Of a DNA stretch of 64,000 nucleotides, positions 24,197 through 37,094 are shown piece after piece. The stretch lies in assembly GCA_032871835.1 (NCBI GenBank), contig CM065299.1, positions 79,138,204 through 79,202,203 on the forward strand, read 5' to 3'. The notes under the pieces were generated by a model. It was not told the DNA's origin and ran no database searches. It saw only the letters and a program-made list of their open reading frames with translations. The stretch's first letter is position 1, and every line of letters starts with the position of its first letter. A program made the position numbers and the translations under genes. Source of the DNA: Dipteronia dyeriana. Lineage: Eukaryota > Streptophyta > Magnoliopsida > Sapindales > Sapindaceae.

Positions 24197-25022
24197 TTAA
24201 CCGAATAAGGTGTTAGAGTTTTAATAGTTAAAACTTGGTAAACACTATCGTAATAATCTGACCTTAGTAAAAAGTTTACAAAGACTTAGGTTATTCACTA
24301 ATATATTAGATTTTTAATTGTTAAAAATCATTAATAATTTAATAGTTTATTAGAATATGATTCTAATAATGAATTTGTTAATATGCTAGATAACTTGGTT
24401 AAAGTTATTCATTTAATCCTATAGAGTCTAGGTGCATTAACGGTTAATAGAAAACCCTAGCTTTAAAATAGTGAGTGGGAGAGGGATATATGATATATAT
24501 ATCCCGTAGTCTCCATCATTAGTTCAACACAGTGAGATCCGAGTGGGGTCTCGTGACGGATTTGCTTTCGTCCTCCCTAAGGAGGGTTTCCTCAACTGTC
24601 AATACCAAAGTTGATTTCCTAACGGATAGGATTTTCGAGGGTATTTCGGGATTGACCAACCCTAAGGCGGCAATTCTTGAATTAAGCTCATGAGTTCTGA
24701 AATGGTGGGTTACACTCACGAAGGTTTTGATTAAGTTTGTTAATTAAAAACCTGACTGAATGAACGATGACTGAATGATATGGAATAAGAGTTATTCTAG
24801 AATATCATTTAATTGAGAATGTCTCGGTCAGACATGCAAAGACTTGATTGACCCTAAGGCTGCACTTCTTTGTGGTATGTTAGATTGTCATGGTATAGTA
24901 ACTAGTTTAGGGTAGTTCTTGTTCGTTAAACATGTTCATGCATCATGTTTAAATTTATGCCAAAGCACTCGCACTTGTTTTAAATAAATGACTAAATTAA
25001 TGTTTTATTTATTTCATCAATA
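24197..25022 (+). other. Leader of element B, part 2
   Basis: Continuation of the untranslated leader after the LINE. From about 24594 it is homologous, in reverse orientation, to 32251-32678 of element C. Contains no ORF with support. Confidence 0.7.
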
Positions 25023-28000
25023 ATGTCTTCTGCATTACTTCAAATTCTCGCAAATGAAAATTTAACTGGTGATAACTACATTAAGTGGGAACTTAACATT
25101 AATACAATATTGATCACCAAAGACCTCAAGTTTGTGCTTACGGAGGAAAGTCCTCCAGCGCTTGCTGCCAATGCCATACGAACTATTCGTGAGGCATACC
25201 GACGATAGGTCTCATCTGATGAGAAGGCCCGAACATATCCGTTGGCTTCAATGACAAACGTGCTTGTCACAAAGCACGAAGCAATGAATTCAGCATTCGA
25301 AATAATGGAGTCATTACAAGCTATGTTCGGGCAGCCCTCCGAGCAAAGGCAACACAAAACTATTTGTTATGCTATGCTCGCTCGCATGAAGGAAGGTACG
25401 TCAGTTCAGAAACATGTCATGAGCATGTTGTCCTACTTCAACACGGCAGAAGTCAATGGCGGGGCAATTGACGATCCCAGTAAAGTTAGCATCATACCGA
25501 TGACTCTTTCAAAGAGTTTCAATCAGTTTAATAGTAACTACGAGATGAACAAGTTAAGGTTTAGTCTCACACAGTTGCTCAATGAGCTCACTACTTTTGA
25601 GTCCTTGACTAAGGACTGCAAGGGCAAGACCGGTGAGGCAAGTGTTGTTGAACCATCTTCCTCCAATAATAAGAAAATGAAGAGGTCTGCTGGAAAGGTG
25701 AAGGGTAAGCCCAAACCCAAGAAAGACCAAAACAAGAAGAAGTTCGAGAAAGATAAATATGATTGACTTGTTCTTGAGTCATGTTTAGTGGAAGATGGTT
25801 CTTTACCATGGATAGTTGATTCGGGGGCGGCCACTAACCATGTTTGTTCTTCTTCGCATTGGACTGATTCTTGGACACAGCTAGAGGAGCAAGCCTTCTC
25901 AATGCGTGTGGGGTCAGGGGATATCGTGTCGACACGAACAGTGGGCGTAATTAGATTACGTTTTTGTAATGATTATATATTGATGGACAATGTGTTTTAT
26001 ATTCCTGGATTTACACGGATTTTGATTTCCATTTTTAAATTGTTAGAATAAAAAATATTCTGTTTCTTTTAATAATAAGTATGTTATTATCGGAAAGAAT
26101 GGTCTGAATATTTGTTTAGGAATTAATGAAAACAATTTGTATGTGTTAAGACTATTAATACGTACTACACTGCTCAACACCGAAATGTTTAAGGTTGAAA
26201 AACCAAAAACCAAAAACCAAACGACATAAGATTTCTCCAGATAATGACATGTATCTCTGGCATCTAAGGCTTGGTCATATCAACATTGACCGGATAGTCA
26301 GACTAGTAAAAAGTGGACCTTTAAATGAGCTTAAGGTTGGCACCTTACCAGTCTGTGAATCTTGTCTCGAAGGTAAGATGACTAAGAGCCATTTTCACTG
26401 AAAAAGGGCTTAGAGCTAAAGAACCACTAGAGCTTATACATACAGACGTCTGTGAACCGATGAATGTTAAAACTAGGGGTGGTTATGAGTATTATGTCAC
26501 ATTTATAGACGACTACTCACTACGATCAAATCGTGGATGTGAGAACCTTAACTAAGAGTTTGGAGACTTTATGGTCGAGCATGGGACAGTTTTTCAACTC
26601 ACAGCTCCCGGTACACCTCATCAAAATGGTGTAGCGGAGATGAGAAATAGAACCCTAATGGAAATGGTGAGATCTATGATTAGTTTCTCATCATTACCAA
26701 ATTCCTTTTGGGGATATGCGTTACAAACAGTGGCATACATTTTGAATGTAGTGCCATCCAAATCTGTTCCTAAGACTCCCTTAGAGTTGTGGAATGGACG
26801 CAAAGCTAGTTTGTAACATTTTCGCATATGGGGGTGTCTAGCACACGTGCTGAAGAACAGAAGTGGAAAGCTAGACTCCAAATCTATTGTCTGCCTGTTT
26901 GTAGGATACTCTAAGGAGATCAGAGGTGGAAACTTCTATAGTCCCTAAGACAACAAAGTATTTGTATCGACAAATGCAACGTTTCTTGAGGAAAATTATA
27001 TTAGTGACCATAAACCTCGTTCTAAGATTTTATTGAATGAGTTGGAGCCTGGTGAGACTAGAGCTTCATCAATAAGAGTTGTTGATCCACAAACATCTGA
27101 GAGCCAGATGGTTCCTAATCAGGATACACTACCACCTAAACAAAGTGAAGGTTGTTAGACACCCTAAATGCTATTTATGTATAGCATTTAGGGTGTGGAT
27201 GATCCATTGACATTTAAGAATGCAATGGAAGATCCTGATAAATAGGAATGGCTTAAAGCCATGAATCTCGAGATGGAGTCCATGTACTCTAACTCAGTAT
27301 GGGATCTTGTAAACTTACCGGATGAGGTAAAACCCATAGGGTGTAAGTGGATCTACAAGAGAAAGAGATGAGTGGACGAGAAGGTAAAGACCTTCAAAGC
27401 AAGGCTAGTGGCCAAGGGTTATACCCAGAAAGAGAGGGTTGATTATAAAGAGACCTTCTTGTCAGTTGCCATGTTTAAGTCTATTAGGATTCTCTTATCT
27501 ATTGCTGCCTATTTCGATTATGAAATTTGGCAAATGGACGTCAAAACTGCATTCTTGAATGACAATCTTGACGAGAGCATCGATATGATGCAACCAGAGG
27601 GATTCGTGTCTCCAGATCAAGAGTAAAAGGTTTACAAGTTGCAAAGGTCCATCTATGGACTTGAGCAAGCATCTAGATCGTGGAACATTAGGTTTGATGA
27701 TGTGATCAAAACATATGGCTTCGAGCAGAACGTCGATGAGCCTTGTGTCTACAAGCGCATCATTGACAAGAATGTAGTTTTCTTGATCGTACACGTAGAT
27801 GATATCCTACTCATTAGGAATGATGTGGGAGTGTTGTCTGATGTAAAGGGCTGGCTGGCTAGCCAATTCCAAATGAAAGATTTGGGAGAGGCAAGTTATG
27901 TTCTAGGGATCCAACTTATAAGGGATCGTAAGAAAAAAATAATAGCATTGTCTCAGGCATCATATATCGACAAGATTCTTGTGCGATTTTCGATGCAAAA

Positions 28001-28039
28001 CTCCAAGAAAGGTAATTTACCTTCCAGGGATGGAGTTCA
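25023..28039 (+). pseudogene. Copia element B gag-pol, degenerate and interrupted
   Basis: Gag starts MSSALLQILANENLTGDNYI and includes SLQAMFGQPSEQRQHKT and MKEGTSVQKHVMSMLSYFN. The region ends in a Lys-rich tail without a clear CCHC knuckle. Protease follows with WIVDSGAATNHVC (about 25803). Next come the GAG-pre-integrase segment MYLWHLRLGHINIDRI (26250), integrase fragments with [20 protein letters not shown] (26610), and reverse transcriptase with FKARLVAKGYTQKERVDYKE, QMDVKTAFLNDNLDES and the catalytic VHVDDILLI (about 27790). Stops at 25206, 25764, 26399, 27369 and 27624 and frameshifts make it dead. Pol stops abruptly at GGAGTTCA (28039), where an inverted LTR end begins; RNase H and the 3' LTR are missing. 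Confidence 0.92.
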
Positions 28040-29087
28040 TGTTGAAACCCCATTCACAGGCCACACAATGGAAGTAAGGTTTAAATTTTTTTTATACAGA
28101 TCATAATCTGGAACCGGTGAACTTGGGATCGTAATTATTTTCTAAACTCATACATACAATATATATACATAGGAAATTGTAATCAATATAATCAGAAGAA
28201 GAAAATCTTATCAACGTTTGGAGGCTCCTTCACTTTATGATGTGCTCCTGTCTGAACTACTCCATCTTCCTCGCTATTTCCCGGGATTGGTAACTGCGTG
28301 TGGACGTGTCACGGTCTCAGAAACTTGAATGGAGGATGTGGAGAAAATACTTGAATAAACTCTTTCTTATCAAGAGAAAACAACTTAGAACAATTCTAGT
28401 TATAATATATATTATTATTATTATTATTATTATTATTCTTTTCGTTTTAATGGTGTACACTACACCACTAATTTTTTTTCTCTTTTTAATGTTTTTTTCA
28501 CATGCACGACGTTTTTCATTCCATGCAAATAGAGTTGCATATTGATATATGTGCTTCTCTTGTCTACGTTTTTCTTTGATTCTCTCAGTGTTGATTGATT
28601 TGTCTCACGCACACACTTGCACATTTTTAATTGCACACACTTGCAATTTGTTTAGAGTTGCGATCTGATCACTTCTCTTGTATTTGTATTTGTTGATATT
28701 TCTTTTAATTACTTTTAATTACTTTTAATTAAAAGACTTTATCAAGTTATCATTTTTTTTTCAAAAAACAAATATATCTCATATATTTTATCTTAACTGA
28801 TATCATCAACTTTGAATTTAAACTTTTTAAATTCAAATTTGATATTTAATAAAATAATCAAATTATCTTATTTTCATTCAAACAATATATCAATCAACAT
28901 CCTCCAACTAATGATTAATTGCATAATTAAATAATCTTTATTATTTAATCAATTTAATCACTAAGATTCATTAATTAAATAATCTTATTATTAAATTAAT
29001 TCCCGAATAAACACATCTCACTTTCGCAACACGATTAATTGGATAATCCAATTAATTAACCATGACCCTTGTTACCTCAATCGATTG
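28040..29087 (-). mobile_element. 3' half of the LTR of element C, inverted
   Basis: The plus strand begins TGTTGAAACCCC at 28040; its reverse complement is the LTR end GGGGTTTCAACA, close to GGGGTTCCAACA of LTR B. The whole segment matches LTR B from about 15902 to 16982 in reverse. The 5' half of this LTR is missing: at 29087 the match ends and pol of element C begins. Includes an (ATT)n tract at 28402-28438. Confidence 0.85.
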
Positions 29088-32000
29088 AACATAACATAGC
29101 ATACATGAAACTACCTACTACCGATGCATAGAGTACACGTCTCATATCCTCAACTTCTTGAGGTGTCTTAGGACACTGTTCCTTAGACAAGTGAACTCCA
29201 TGACTCGAAGGTAAATTACCTTTCTTGGAGTTCTGTATTGAATATCGTACAAGAATCTTGTCGAGAGATGATGACTGAGACAATGCTATGAGTTTGTTTT
29301 TACGATTCCTTATAAGTTGGATCCGTAGAATATAACTTGCATCTCCCAAATCTTTCATTTGGAATTGGCTAGCCAGCCAGCCCTGTACATCAGACAACAC
29401 TCACACATCATTCCCAATGAGTAGGATATCATCTATGTATAAGATCGAGAACACTATTTTCTTGTCAATGATGCACTTGTAGACACAAGGCTCATTGACG
29501 TTCTGCTCGAAGCTATAAGTTTTGATCACATCATCAAACCTAATGTTCCAAGATCTAGATACTTGTTTAAGTCCATAGATGGACCTTTGCGAATCCCTCT
29601 GGTTGCATCATATAAATGCTCTCATCAAGATTGACATTCAAGAATGCAGTCTTGACGTCAATTTACCAAATTTCATAATCAAAATAGGCAGCAATGGATA
29701 AGAGAATCCGAGTAGACTTAAACATGGCTATTGGCGAGAAGGTCTCTTCATAATCGACCCCTTCTTTCCTGGTATAACCCTTGGCCACTAACCTTACTTT
29801 GAAGGTCTCTACCTTCCCATCTACTTCTCTCTTTCTCTTTTAGATCCACTTACACCCTATGGGTTTTACCCCATCCGATAAGTCTACAAGAGCCCAGACT
29901 GAGTTAGAGTACATGGACTCCATCTCGAGATTCATGGCTTTAAGCCATTCCTCTTTATCAGGATTTTCCATTGCATTCTTAAACGTCAATGGATCATCCA
30001 CACTATCAGTAGAGACAACACATTGTCCCTCACCTATACCTAAATAGCGTTCAGGTTGTCTCACAACCCTCTCACTACGTCTAGGTGGTAGTGTATTCTG
30101 ATCATGAACCATCTGACTCTCAGATGTTTGTGGATCAACAACTCTTGTTGATAAAGCACTAGTCTCACTAGGCTCCAACTCATTCAATACAATCTTAGAA
30201 CGAGGTTTATGGTCACTAATGTAATTGTCCTCAATAAACGTTGCATTTGTCTATACAAATATTTTGTTATCTTCAGGACTAGAGAAGTGTCCGCCTCTGG
30301 TCACCTTGGAGTATCCCACAGATAGGCAGACCACAGACTTGGAGTCTAGCTTTCCACTTCTGTTCTTTAGCACGTGTGCTGGACACCCCCATATGTGAAA
30401 ATGTCACAAACTAGCTTTAAGACCATTCCACAACTCTAGGGGAGTCTTAGGAACATATTTGGATGGCACTACATTCAAAATGTATGCCGCTATTTGTAAT
30501 GCATACCCTAGAAGGAATTTGGTAATGATGAGAAATTAATCATAGATCTCACCATTTCCATTAGGGTTCTATTTCTCCTCTCCGCTACACCATTTTGTTG
30601 AGGTGTACCGGGAGCTGTGAGTTGGAAAACTATCTCATGCTCAACCATGAAGTCTTCAAACTCTTAGTCAAGGTACTCTCCTCCACGATCTGATCGTAGT
30701 GACTTGATAGTCTTACCTAATTTATTCTAACTTCAGCTCAAAATTCTTTAATAGACCTATTTGTATCTTGAGTAATCATTTATAAATGTGACATAATATT
30801 CATAACCACCCCTAGCTTTAACATTCATCGGTCCGTAGACGTCTGTTTGTATAAGCTCTACCGGCTCGTTAGCTCTAAACCCTTTTCCAGTAAAAGGTCT
30901 TTTAGTCATCTTACCTTCTAAACAAGATTCACAGACAGGTGATGTGTCAACCTTTAACTCACTTAAATGTCCGTTTTTTACTAGTCTGTCTATCTGGTCG
31001 AGGTTGATATGACCAAGCCTTAGATGCCAAATATACATGTCATTATCTGGAGAAATCTTATGTTGTTTAGTTTTTGGTTTTTCAACCTTAAACATTTCGG
31101 TGTTGAGCAGTGTAGTATGTATTAACGGTCTTAACACATACAAATTATTTTATTAATTTCGGAACAAATATTCAAACAATTCTTTCCCATAATAACAGAC
31201 TTATTATTAAAAGAAATAGAATATTTTTTTCTAACAACTTAGAAACGGAAATCAAATTCTGTGTAAATCCAGGAATATATAATACATTGTCCAACAATAT
31301 ATAATAATTACAACAACGTAATCTAATTACTCACACTGCTCATGCCGACACGATATCCCCTGACCTCGTACGCATTGAGGAGGCTCCCTCCTCTAGCTGT
31401 GTCTAAGAATCAGTCCATTGTAAAAAAGAACAAACATGGTTAGTGGCCCCCGAATCAACTATCCAGGGTGAAGAATCATCTTCCACTAAACATGATTCAA
31501 GAACAAGTAAATCATATTTACCTTTCTCGGACTTCTTCTTGTTTTGGGCTTTCTTGGGTTTGGGCTTACTATTCACCTTCCCAGCAGACCTCTTCATCTT
31601 CTTATTATTGGAGGAAGATGATTCGACAACACGTGCCTCACCGGTCTTGCCCTTGCAGTCCTTAGTCAAGGACTTAAAAGTGGTGAGCTCATTGGCAACT
31701 GTGTGAGACTGAACCTTAACTTGTTCTTCTCATAGTTACTCTTAAACTGATCGAAACCCTTCGGAAGAGTCATCAGTATGATGCTAACTTTACTGGGTTC
31801 GTCAATGGCCCCGCCATTGATTTCTGCCTAGTTGAAGTAGGACATCATGCTCAGGACATGTTACCGAACTGACGTACCTTCCTTCATGCGAGCGAGCATA
31901 GCATAACGAACAGCTTCGTGTCACTTTTACTTAGAGGGCTACCCGAACATAGCTTGTAATGATTCCATGATTTAGAATGTTGAAGTCATTGCTTCTTGCT

Positions 32001-32250
32001 TTGTGACAAGCACGTATGTTATAGAAGCCAACAGATATGTTCGGGCATTCTTATCAGATGAGACCCATCGCTCGTATGCCTCATGAACAGTTTGTGTGGC
32101 ATTGGCAGCAGGTACTGGAGAACATTCCTTCGTAAGCACAAACTTGAGGTCTTTGGTGACCAATATTGCATTAATGTTAAGTTTCTACTTAGTGTAGTTA
32201 TCACCAGTTAATTTGTCATTTGCGAGAATTTGAAGTAATGCAGAAGACAT
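29088..32250 (-). pseudogene. Copia element C gag-pol, degenerate
   Basis: Mirror image of element B. Gag ATG at 32250 reads MSSALLQILANDKLTGDNY. A Lys-rich gag tail and protease (SPWIVDSGATNHVC) lie around 31669-31403, pre-integrase MYIWHLRLGHINLDQID at 31060, integrase around 31000-30540 and reverse transcriptase from 30187. The QFQMKDLGDASYILRIQLI block is at 29340. Sequence goes slightly further than B, through LSKEQCPKTPQEVEDMRRVL to FMYAMLCSID, then jumps into LTR sequence at 29087, so RNase H is deleted. Several frameshifts and stops. By eye about 90% or more identical to B, hence the same family. Confidence 0.92.
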
Positions 32251-32678
32251 TATTGTTGAAATAAATAAAACATCCATTCAGTCTTTTATTTAAAACAAGT
32301 GCGAGAGTGTTTTGGCATAAATTTAAACATGATGCATGCATATGTTTAACGAACTAGAACTACCCTAAAACTAGTTACTATACCACGACAATCCAACATA
32401 CCACAAATAAGTGCCGCCTTAGGGTTGGTCAAGTTTTTGCATGTTGGATCGAGACATTCTCAAAATGATATTCTAGAATAACTCTGATTCCATATCATTC
32501 AACCATCGTTTATTCAGTCAGGTTTTTAATTAACAAACTTAATCAAAACCTTCGTGAGTGTAACCCATCATTTCAAATCTCACGAGCTTAACTCGAGAAT
32601 TGCCACCTTAGGGTCGGTCAATCCTGAAATACCCTAAGAAATCCTATCCGTTAGGAAGTCAACCTTGGTATTGACCTG
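32251..32678 (-). other. Partial leader of element C
   Basis: Homologous to 24594-25022 of element B in reverse orientation. The homology stops near 32678, after TTGGTATTGACC, without reaching a PBS or LTR of the B type, so the 5' end of element C is missing. Confidence 0.7.
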
Positions 32679-33660
32679 TGAATATCGTACAAAAAGATTC
32701 TTAAACACTCTTAATCTCTCTGAGATATAGTAAGGTGACAGCCTCGTGTCTGTCGAATAATAGATAATTGTGGAGGCCATGTTCTGATTGTAGAATTTAG
32801 GCCAAAAACTCCAAAGGAGAACAACCCCCCTCCCTCCATTTCCTTATGGCCTATTTATACAGTCAAAATAGGTTAAATTTGTGACTCTCCTTCCAAGAAT
32901 CTCAGAATCCCCTCCCTTCTTATTGGGCGAGATCTTTTATTTAAAAATCATTGACTTTGGATTAATAACGAATTCGAGAATATCTTAACTGGAGATAAGT
33001 TTGTTTTCTCTTTGGACTCAATCTCTTGCCCTACATATACGTAGTGTTTCAATATTCGTTGAAGTGTAGATATGATCTTGTGTGTATTCATGGCATGATT
33101 CTTCATGAAGGTCGTCGAGTTAGCTGTTTGTTGTTTCGTAGAGCGAGGTAGACCCGTGCATTAGCTTTGGTACCAGAAGCTCGACCTAACCTTTCATGGC
33201 CCGTTAGAGCTTGAGACGACATTGTGGGCACTCATTGAGAGGGAAGGAGCATGGATTATAGAGCTTTCTTTTTCTCGTCCAGATGGGTTTAAGCCTTCCT
33301 TAGCGAACTGGGATGTAGCTATAGCATGAACCTGATATATTCAAAGGTCCTCCTCTTTTTATGCTCGGAGAGGTTAGCGGGCTTCTGGGGAGGTTATGAT
33401 GTAATCTCGATCTCAGGAAACCCGGACAATCACGTGTCGGGCTTTGCCCGAGTTCCAGTGTTGGCGTATAGGTCTTGATTTGGTCGTGTCGGGCTCCATT
33501 CCTAATCGTTATGGAGCTCGATGACCCTTATTTGCTTCTGCGAGGTAGCTCTACGGCTCGCTCTTAAGACCCGGGGTCCAATGATTGGTGAACTCGGGCT
33601 TTGACTTGGGTTAGGAGAGTGAAAAATTTCTCTTTAGTCCCCTAGCCAAATTTTGCTATT
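32679..33660 (-). mobile_element. Unassigned LTR-like sequence
   Basis: Coding-free DNA that on the minus strand shows a TATA-type box (TATAAATA at 32852-32859) about 170 bp from one end. The ends (TGTTAATAGC near 33660 and ATTCACA near 32689) would fit TG...CA LTR termini. It is not homologous to the LTR of B or C and lacks a PBS. No matching target duplication is visible. It may be a solo LTR from another family or a rearrangement junction. Confidence 0.35.
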
Positions 33661-34260
33661 AACAGTATTTTTTTTTGTTTTTGAGGTTTTGGTGATACAC
33701 CAATGAGATTATAACATTGCCCATTTGATTTTAGTGGTCAATGTGATTTTTGATAGAAAATGTGATAGAAAAGATATATTATATATAATTTTCATTTTAG
33801 AGGGATTAATGGCTAATATGGTCAAACAATGTCCTCGTATTAACAATAGAGTAAAGGTTAGAGGAGAAAATGATACTTTCCCCGTATTGGAAGGGATAAA
33901 CCGTACCATTAAAAAAACAAAAGATTCCATGGGCAACAACATCATTTTACAATTTGCACATGTCAGAAGAACACTTTTCCATCCAAAACTAACTGGTGAA
34001 AAATGGTCAATACCAAAATAAGAGGGGGCAAAATGACCAACCCCTTGAAAGTTTGGGGGAAAATAATAATATCCCTAAAAAAATTAAAATCTAGAAAATC
34101 TTGAGGAAGGCAAAAGAAGGAGAAGAAACGGCGTCGTCCGATGAAAAACAAATCGCTCCCATTGTGTGAAGGACTGCACTGCAGAGACCTTTACTCCTTA
34201 TCCGTCTCTCTCTCCTCCTCCTCTCTCACTCTCTCTGGTTATTGAGAGACCAGTGAAAAC
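33661..34260 (+). promoter_or_regulatory. Upstream region of the RPH1-like gene
   Basis: No ORF with support. The last 80 bp before the ATG are a CT-rich stretch (34190-34240) typical of plant 5' UTRs and pyrimidine-patch promoters. No clear TATA box at the expected distance. Confidence 0.4.
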
Positions 34261-36328
34261 ATGAACACTTTGGTTTCAACATCTCTTTACAGCTGCCGCA
34301 TCTCCAAGCTCCCTTTCACTCTCCAGAATGGTTCTTGCACTCCCAACTTTCGTCGCAAACGCTTTAAAATACAGGCCAATGCAAACGAAGTAGACGCTCA
34401 GACGGTACAGGAATCTCAAAACCAGCAACTACAACCACAGCCCAACGAAACAATTAACACTTCTAGTTCGTCTCCTACACTCGACAAAGACCTTAAAAAG
34501 GTTGGTTTTTGACTATCACTTTGTGTCCCTTCTCTCTTATCTGAGTTGTAAATGTTTAGAAGTTTAATTTTGTATTCGATTATGAGATTACCCAGTTCCT
34601 ATTGCAATTGGGTTCCTTCATTTTAGTTATAACATGGTTGCTTTATTGATGGGAATTCAATATCTGAAGGTTAAATTCTGTGTTTTCTCCTTTCTCACTT
34701 AGTTTGTATTAACGTCATTTTGTTTGGACTTGGTGTCATTAAATCTCTTAAATATGCGAGACACACTACATGTTAGCTTCAGATTATACGGCATTTAGTT
34801 TCAAGAAAGGAAAACAACGTATGAATTTTGCTGTGAATCTGAATTATGATATAATCATATAACAAGATTAGTTGGAATGAAATTGGACCTCTGTAACAGA
34901 AGGCCTCTTATATATGTGTGTAGGGTTGCTTGATGTGGCTACCGAGACTATTGTCACAATAACAGAACAACAGAACTGTGACATTATTGTGGAGCATAGA
35001 TTTTGGTTAGTGCCAAGCGAGTCATAAGGCGTTAGATTAAGAATGGTGACACTGACAGGCATCATGTAATTTACAGAGGCAAATTTAGTGTTGCATTGCA
35101 TAATTTGCATTTATGCTGGTTATGATGGGTTAAAGAGATTTTTCAGTCTTTTTTTTTTTCATGATGAGTATGTGGCAAAAGTGGATAGAAATTCCATGCC
35201 TAGATGCGAATGCAATTAACCAAACCCATGCGTTACATATCGAAAAAAGTTGGCGATTTGATCGAGTCGAACGAGTCACTTGGATAAATTTGATTTGAGT
35301 TGAATAGACATTTGGACTTCAGGCTCGAGGAAGGGCTAGGATGTAGTCTCGATTGATTGCATGCAAAACCATTTCAATTCCATTGCGGGGGATAGTTCCA
35401 AACAGTTAATGGAGCTGGACAGAAAGCAATTGCTATAGGAAGTACTGGACAGAATTAGCTCTGTGAAATGAGGGTTTCCTAGTGCAAGATGGCAGTAAAG
35501 TTAATTAGGAAAATAGTTCATTTCTCAATTAGAACTATATACCTGGTTAGATGAATGAATTTTGATACTGAAAGCTTTTCAAAATCGATCTATTTAAATC
35601 AGTATTTACTTTATACCATTTCCACAACAGGTTGTTCAGAAGACAGCCGCAACCTTTGCACCAAGGGCTTCCACAGCTTCCAAGAACCCTGCCGTACCTG
35701 GAACGACTTTATACACTGTTTTTGAGGTTCAAGCCTATGTCTCATTGTTGCTAGGAGGAGTTCTATCTTTCAATCTTATATTCCCATCAAATGAGCCAGA
35801 CCTATGGAGACTAATGGGGATGTGGTCTATTTGGATGTTCAGTAAGTTGTACACCCTTGAATTCAATTCCTAATTTTAACTACTCACCTACAGTTTTGAA
35901 TAATCTGTTTGTATATCTTGTATAATCTACGAGACATCAATTGGAAGGTTAAATCACAACCGAATCACTTTTTACCGTATCAATTCACAAGTTGATTTGC
36001 CTATGGACAGTGACTCATAGTTGAATTTTATTGAAAATTTTTATGCTTATTGTATGCAGCAATACCATCACTTCGTGCCCGAGACTGCTCAAAGAATGAG
36101 AAAGAAGCCCTTAACTATCTGTTTCTACTCATCCCATTAGTCAATGTTATAATCCCGTTCTTCTTGAAATCGTTTGCTGTGGTCTGGTCTGCAGACACTG
36201 TAGTGTTCTTTGCAATGTATGCATGGAAGGTATGCTCGAGTCAATTGCCCTTCAAATTCTGCATGTTTTCTTATGCTGATATATATTATCCTTTTTCATA
36301 GCTTGGATGGCTACAGAAGGCAGAGTAG
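34261..36328 (+). CDS. RPH1: Chloroplast membrane protein, RESISTANCE TO PHYTOPHTHORA 1 family
   Basis: Four exons: 34261-34500, 35631-35841, 36060-36229 and 36302-36328, all with GT-AG introns and matching phases, giving 215 residues. Residues 1-40 are Ser/Arg-rich with few acidic residues, as in a chloroplast transit peptide (RRKRFKIQA near the likely cleavage). A Gln/Ser-rich linker follows. From VVQKTAATFAPRAST (residue 81) the protein matches what I remember of Arabidopsis RPH1 (At2g48070): LYTVFEVQAY, SFNLIFPSNEPDLWRLMG, IPSLRARDCSKNEKEALNYL and VWSADTV. Three to four hydrophobic segments (about 113-131, 140-155, 168-188, 190-208) indicate a plastid membrane protein. The family is linked to resistance against Phytophthora; the biochemical role is not known to me. 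The reading frame is intact. Confidence 0.92.
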
Positions 36329-37094
36329 GAAGAATACATAGTGGCGTTTTTTTTCAACTGGATAAATAGGCTCATCCCTTTCCATTGACCCCCAATGCAT
36401 ACGGAGAGTACTAGCGAAACAGAGCGACTGTGGTTGCTTTGTGCAGGAAAACAGAATGTATATTTCCTTTCCATTAACAGGATGGATCGATACTCAGTAA
36501 ATCTCTTCTCTTTTCAATTGGTTAGAATGTATATGATTCAAAGTTCATTGGAGAATCTTGGAAAGTTGCATATTCTTGAAATATATACTGCATTTTTAGA
36601 AAAAAAATATTACAAAGGCATAAGAGAAATGTGGACAAAGTGCTGTCTGTAAGATTTGTAATGCCGTATACATTAGACCATCACATGCCTTAACGGGCAC
36701 ATATATGATCATATCTGCCGTCTTTTATTTAAGAGCTAGATTTTTTTTTTGTGACAAATTTGGGATTTGAGAGAGGGATATGATTTGAAATTACGACCTC
36801 AACGAGGGCCTTGCCATCTCAAGTTTTGTCTAGAGAGCAGGACTTGTTAATCAGAACAGGCAGTTCAAAGATATTATTTGGATATCACAAAAGAAATTAC
36901 AATAGTAAAAGGCCAAAGCATATTACCAAGGAAACGTTCTTATTCCCAAATATTACAACATATTTTTAGAAATTCACCTCAATGCCATATATCAGACTGG
37001 GTTTATCAGCACTTTCTAAATAAATTAGGCCAGAAGACCCATCTACAAGTATCGGATGCAGTGATCTAACCGTAAAGACATTTTACTTTAAATT
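36329..37094 (+). other. 3' UTR of RPH1-like gene and intergenic DNA
   Basis: The first ~330 bp probably form the 3' UTR. The remainder has no supported ORF or repeat. Confidence 0.4.

Noticed and set aside
32684..32706. 13-bp match GAATATCGTACAA to pol of element C at 29240
   Set aside because: Considered as a rearrangement joint, but the flanks do not match and a chance 13-mer in 64 kb of biased composition is possible.
33725..34021. 98-codon plus ORF upstream of the RPH1-like gene
   Set aside because: Low-complexity AT-rich translation without ATG context or family resemblance, overlapped by equally long minus ORFs.
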